Origin: Hymenobacter siberiensis
GTDB lineage: Bacteria; Bacteroidota; Bacteroidia; Cytophagales; Hymenobacteraceae
NCBI RefSeq assembly: GCF_018967845.1
Contig: NZ_JAHLZZ010000001.1
Coordinates: 3,224,001 to 3,288,000, forward strand
Length of the DNA stretch: 64,000 nt
Reading direction: 5' to 3'
Shown here: piece by piece, positions 59,636 to 64,000 of the stretch
Numbering within the stretch: position 1 is the first letter of the stretch
Layout of the letters: the number at the start of each line of letters is the position of its first letter
The notes under the pieces: generated by a model
Told to the model about the DNA's origin: nothing
Seen by the model: the letters and a program-made list of their open reading frames with translations, nothing else
Database searches by the model: none
Translations under genes and position numbers: made by a program

Positions 59636-60162
59636 CTACTGCTTACCAGCCGCTTCGCGCAGCTCCTTCACCTCGCGCTCCAAATCCAGCGTCCGGAACA
59701 TCATCTTGGCTTCGAGGTCCGAATAGGCGGCTTCCAGTTGCTCGCGCATCTGGCGCTGCTCCTGAATATCGGTGCAGGTGCCAAACCAGGCGATAATCTG
59801 GCGGTCGTCGCCCCAGCGCGGCAGAGCCTGCCCCAAAAACCAGCGGTACGAGCCATCCTTGGCTTTGAAACGGTACTCTATGTTGTAGTCGTCGCCGGTG
59901 GCCAACGAGTGGCCCCACACCTCCCGGGCGCGGGAGCGGTCGTCGGGGTACAGTAGGTCCACATATCCGGCCCCACGCTGTCGGCCAGCACGTAGCCCGT
60001 AAAGGCCGTCCAGCGCTGATTGAAATAGATATGGAACCCATTCTGGTCGGTAATCCAGACCAGTTGCGGAATCACATCAGCCAAAAAAGTGAACTACTCG
60101 GACCCAACCAGCCCGTTTTGGGCGATGGCGGGCAACGGGGTAACTGCTTGCGGAGTGCTCAC
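59636..60162 (-). pseudogene. PAS-domain protein remnant
   Basis: From GTG 60162 the minus strand reads STPQAVTPLPAIAQNGLVGS, then E and a TAG stop at codon 24, then, in the same frame, a PAS domain start (ADVIPQLVWITDQNGFHIYF and NQRWTAFTGYVLADSVGPDM). Near 59960 the frame shifts by one base, after which the PAS domain continues (DLLYPDDRSRAREVWGHSLA, YRFKAKDGSYRWFLGQALPR, IIAWFGTCTDIQEQRQM). A terminal coiled coil follows (YSDLEAKMMFRTLDLEREVK). One nonsense and one frameshift make it inactive. It was once probably a PAS sensor or adaptor, possibly shortened from a kinase. Confidence 0.82.
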
Positions 60163-60197
60163 GAGTAGAGAAGCTTAAAAACCAAAATAAGAATATA

Positions 60198-60554
60198 CTA
60201 AGCGCGGTCGAGCTGCATTTCCATACCCGACGCAAAGTACAGGTTCAGTTGGCTATGCAAGCCATCGGCCGAGCGGCGCATGCGCGTGACAAGGGCACGC
60301 GTTGCTTCATTGGTCAACTCGAAGTTGAGGTATGGCCGGTTCATGAGCTCGTCGCGCAGCACCGCCCAATTGCCGGTCTGGCCGGGGCCGGGCGGCGCGG
60401 GCGTGGTTTCCAAATGGCCCGGCATGAGCGCCAGCTGCTCGGCCAGGGCCAGCGGGCTGCCGGGGTCGTTGCGGTTCAGCACCCGGCTGGCTACCCGCCA
60501 TTCGCCCCCCAGATAGTCATCCGGCAGATGTTGTAAGTTTATATCCAGCAGCAA
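60198..60554 (-). CDS. Hypothetical protein upstream of the decayed PAS gene
   Basis: This is a 118-residue protein without signal or membrane segments. Conserved-looking stretches are INLQHLPDDYLGGEWRVASR and GNWAVLRDELMNRPYLNFEL, followed by a helical C-terminus (EATRALVTRMRRSADGLHSQ). It ends 35 bases before the PAS remnant on the same strand, so the two probably formed an operon. I do not recognise the family. If it is a regulatory partner of the lost PAS protein it may be without function now. Confidence 0.55.
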   Translation of the reverse strand: MLLDINLQHLPDDYLGGEWRVASRVLNRNDPGSPLALAEQLALMPGHLETTPAPPGPGQTGNWAVLRDELMNRPYLNFELTNEATRALVTRMRRSADGLHSQLNLYFASGMEMQLDRA

Positions 60555-60600
60555 ATCAGATATACAGAAGAAAAAGCACCACTCTTAGGCAGAAAGTTAT

Positions 60601-60691
60601 TGAAGCTGTTTAGAAAGTCCCCGAACGGTCATGCTTCGCTGCGCGCTGCATGACCGTTCGGGGACCTTTTGTGACTTTCTAAACAACTCCA
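60601..60691. repeat. 91-bp palindromic MITE-like repeat, copy 2
   Basis: This is an inverted copy of 13621-13711 with the same length and 19-bp terminal inverted repeats. Differences are concentrated in one short stretch near one arm, where this copy keeps a better palindrome (GTCCCCGAACGGTCATGC-type on both sides). Confidence 0.85.
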
Positions 60692-60845
60692 TTAAGTGGG
60701 GGGCTAAAATTGCAATAGAAATTAGCGATAATTTCGAAATTTCCGTTGTCCTCTTCAATCACCACTCACCCGGACTTCTAACCCATTTGGGCATCGCTAC
60801 GTTCCTTGTGCAAGGCACCCAGGCCCACTATTTTGTTATCAAATC

Positions 60846-61418
60846 ATGAAAAAACCGCGTTTCCTGCCTGCTATACTTGGGGCTGCTCGCCTCACTGGCC
60901 TCGCGGCCTGGCAAACCGGCCGCCTGTTTCGCCAGCTGGCCGCCCGCGCCCTCGACAGCGTGCAGGACGTGCTGCGCGCCGAAGTAGAAAAAGGCAACCT
61001 CAAGCTGGTGGCCGATTTCCTGGCCGATAAGGCGCTGCCCGCCGCCCGTGTCCTGCTCATCGAGCAAATGACCGTGCGCCTGCTGCTGCGCCTGGGCCTG
61101 CGCGGGGCGCTGGCGTCCAACGTGGTGGGCTGGGTGCTGCCCTTCGTCATCGAGAAGCTAATCATGGTGGGCAACAAAAGCGGCTTATTCGACAAGCTGA
61201 AGGCCAATCCCACCATCAGCGAAGCCTTGAACAAGCTCGACGAGCTGCGCAGCGCCACCTGGAAAATGCTGGTACCCGACCCCGGCAGCAGCGCCGAGGT
61301 GCTGGCCAACGAGGCCGACGATGCGAAAACGCCCCGCCTGCCCCTGCTGCTGGCCGCCCCGGCTCCTAAATCTCCAAAAACGCCCAAAATACCCCAGGCA
61401 GATATAATTTCGGCATAA
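60846..61418 (+). CDS. Hypothetical protein with hydrophobic centre
   Basis: This is a 190-residue protein. The N-terminal part is basic and helical (RFLPAILGAARLTGLAAWQT), the middle is amphipathic (VEKGNLKLVADFLADKALPA), then a hydrophobic stretch (ASNVVGWVLPFVIEKLIMVG) that may associate with the membrane. The C-terminus is Pro/Lys-rich. I recognise no domain. The frame starts 155 bases after the 91-bp repeat; its codon use resembles that of its GC-rich neighbours. Confidence 0.65.
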   Translation: MKKPRFLPAILGAARLTGLAAWQTGRLFRQLAARALDSVQDVLRAEVEKGNLKLVADFLADKALPAARVLLIEQMTVRLLLRLGLRGALASNVVGWVLPFVIEKLIMVGNKSGLFDKLKANPTISEALNKLDELRSATWKMLVPDPGSSAEVLANEADDAKTPRLPLLLAAPAPKSPKTPKIPQADIISA

Positions 61419-61554
61419 ATACGCCCAAATATCGGCTGCAAACGATTGTGGTCGGTCACCAAAAAAAGCCACCTCACCCGAGATGGCTCTTTCAAAACCG
61501 GGGCGCGGCGAGAATTCCCACCCAACACCGGACCCGATTCCGTCCGCTGACGAA

Positions 61555-63744
<2,190 letters not shown>

Positions 63745-63800
63745 AGGAATTGACTACCAAACGGAAAAATAGTGAGGCGGATGAGTTCGTATTCTGGGGG

Positions 63801-63834
63801 CAAAGATAAAACATGAATCACAAACCGTAGCAAA
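63801..63834 (-). promoter_or_regulatory. Promoter of glnN
   Basis: The minus strand carries TATCTTTG (63801-63808) matching TAnnTTTG, with TTTG 22 bases upstream (63831-63834) as a candidate -33 element. Transcription would begin about 50 bases before the ATG at 63744. Confidence 0.55.
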
Positions 63835-63957
63835 CCACCCTAAATTATTGAGGCTTTTTCTCAAATACGCTCATATTTTCCGGTAATATGCTTCTTTTTT
63901 TAACCTGATTTTTAAAATTCGGTCTTCATAAAGACAAAGCCGATTACGGCCTAATGT

Positions 63958-63994
63958 TTTGGGGCGTATCGGCGGGCTATATCTTTAGGGCGTG
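63958..63994 (+). promoter_or_regulatory. Promoter and possible GTG start of a gene leaving the window
   Basis: TTTG (63958-63961) and TATCTTTA (63980-63987) are 18 bases apart, close to the Bacteroidota -33/-7 spacing. A GTG AAA AAC triplet run begins at 63992, which could open a gene continuing beyond the window. The evidence is only these few bases. Confidence 0.35.
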
Positions 63995-64000
63995 AAAAAC

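Overview
The window looks like a chromosome segment of a GC-rich Cytophagales bacterium (phylum Bacteroidota), most like Hymenobacter. Supporting signs are the PorX-type regulator of the type IX secretion system, a fused LpxC-FabZ, the long form of IspG, glutamine synthetase III, RibBA, several TAnnTTTG-type -7 boxes, and weak or absent Shine-Dalgarno sequences. No rRNA, tRNA or CRISPR array was seen.

Layout. Positions 1-13575 form an exopolysaccharide locus made of two divergent operons. The minus-strand operon (5905 to 1) encodes an HPt protein, two glycosyltransferases, a single-domain response regulator, a polyprenyl-phosphate sugar-1-phosphate transferase, a short TolC-like protein and a Wzz/GumC-like protein cut by the window edge. 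The plus-strand operon (6643-13575) encodes an unusual three-module kinase/nucleotidyltransferase-like protein, a hexapeptide acyltransferase and three glycosyltransferases. The 640-base gap between them carries two mirror-image sets of a sigma-54-type promoter plus a 39-base upstream element, each element made of two 15-base dyads. A sigma-54 activator (14045-15391) and a multi-PAS hybrid histidine kinase follow, so the locus is plausibly run by a phosphorelay with sigma-54. The kinase reading frame is broken by one in-frame stop.

Positions 19579-25008 encode a very large repetitive secreted protein with a type IX-like C-terminus. It is followed by a sensor kinase gene destroyed by an insertion sequence (25678-26742, 5-base target duplication), then porX. 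Positions 29900-36994 hold an HD hydrolase, lpxD, lpxC-fabZ, lpxA, an ABC ATPase, an Asp-rich protein and a DUF4197 protein. Then come cinA, ribBA, two more glycosyltransferases, a K+ channel, dnaG, leuS, a decayed toxin-antitoxin pair, an M14 peptidase, ispG, two oxidoreductases, a decayed PAS gene and glnN.

A striking feature is the number and variety of intergenic inverted repeats: REP-like double hairpins with GTAG feet, heptamer-based inverted repeats, long hairpins with a GTCATGC core, a 91-base MITE in two copies, a 117-base MITE with the termini of the resident insertion sequence, and a TA-flanked MITE inside a toxin gene. Three PAS sensor genes in the window are broken, which suggests active turnover of signalling genes.
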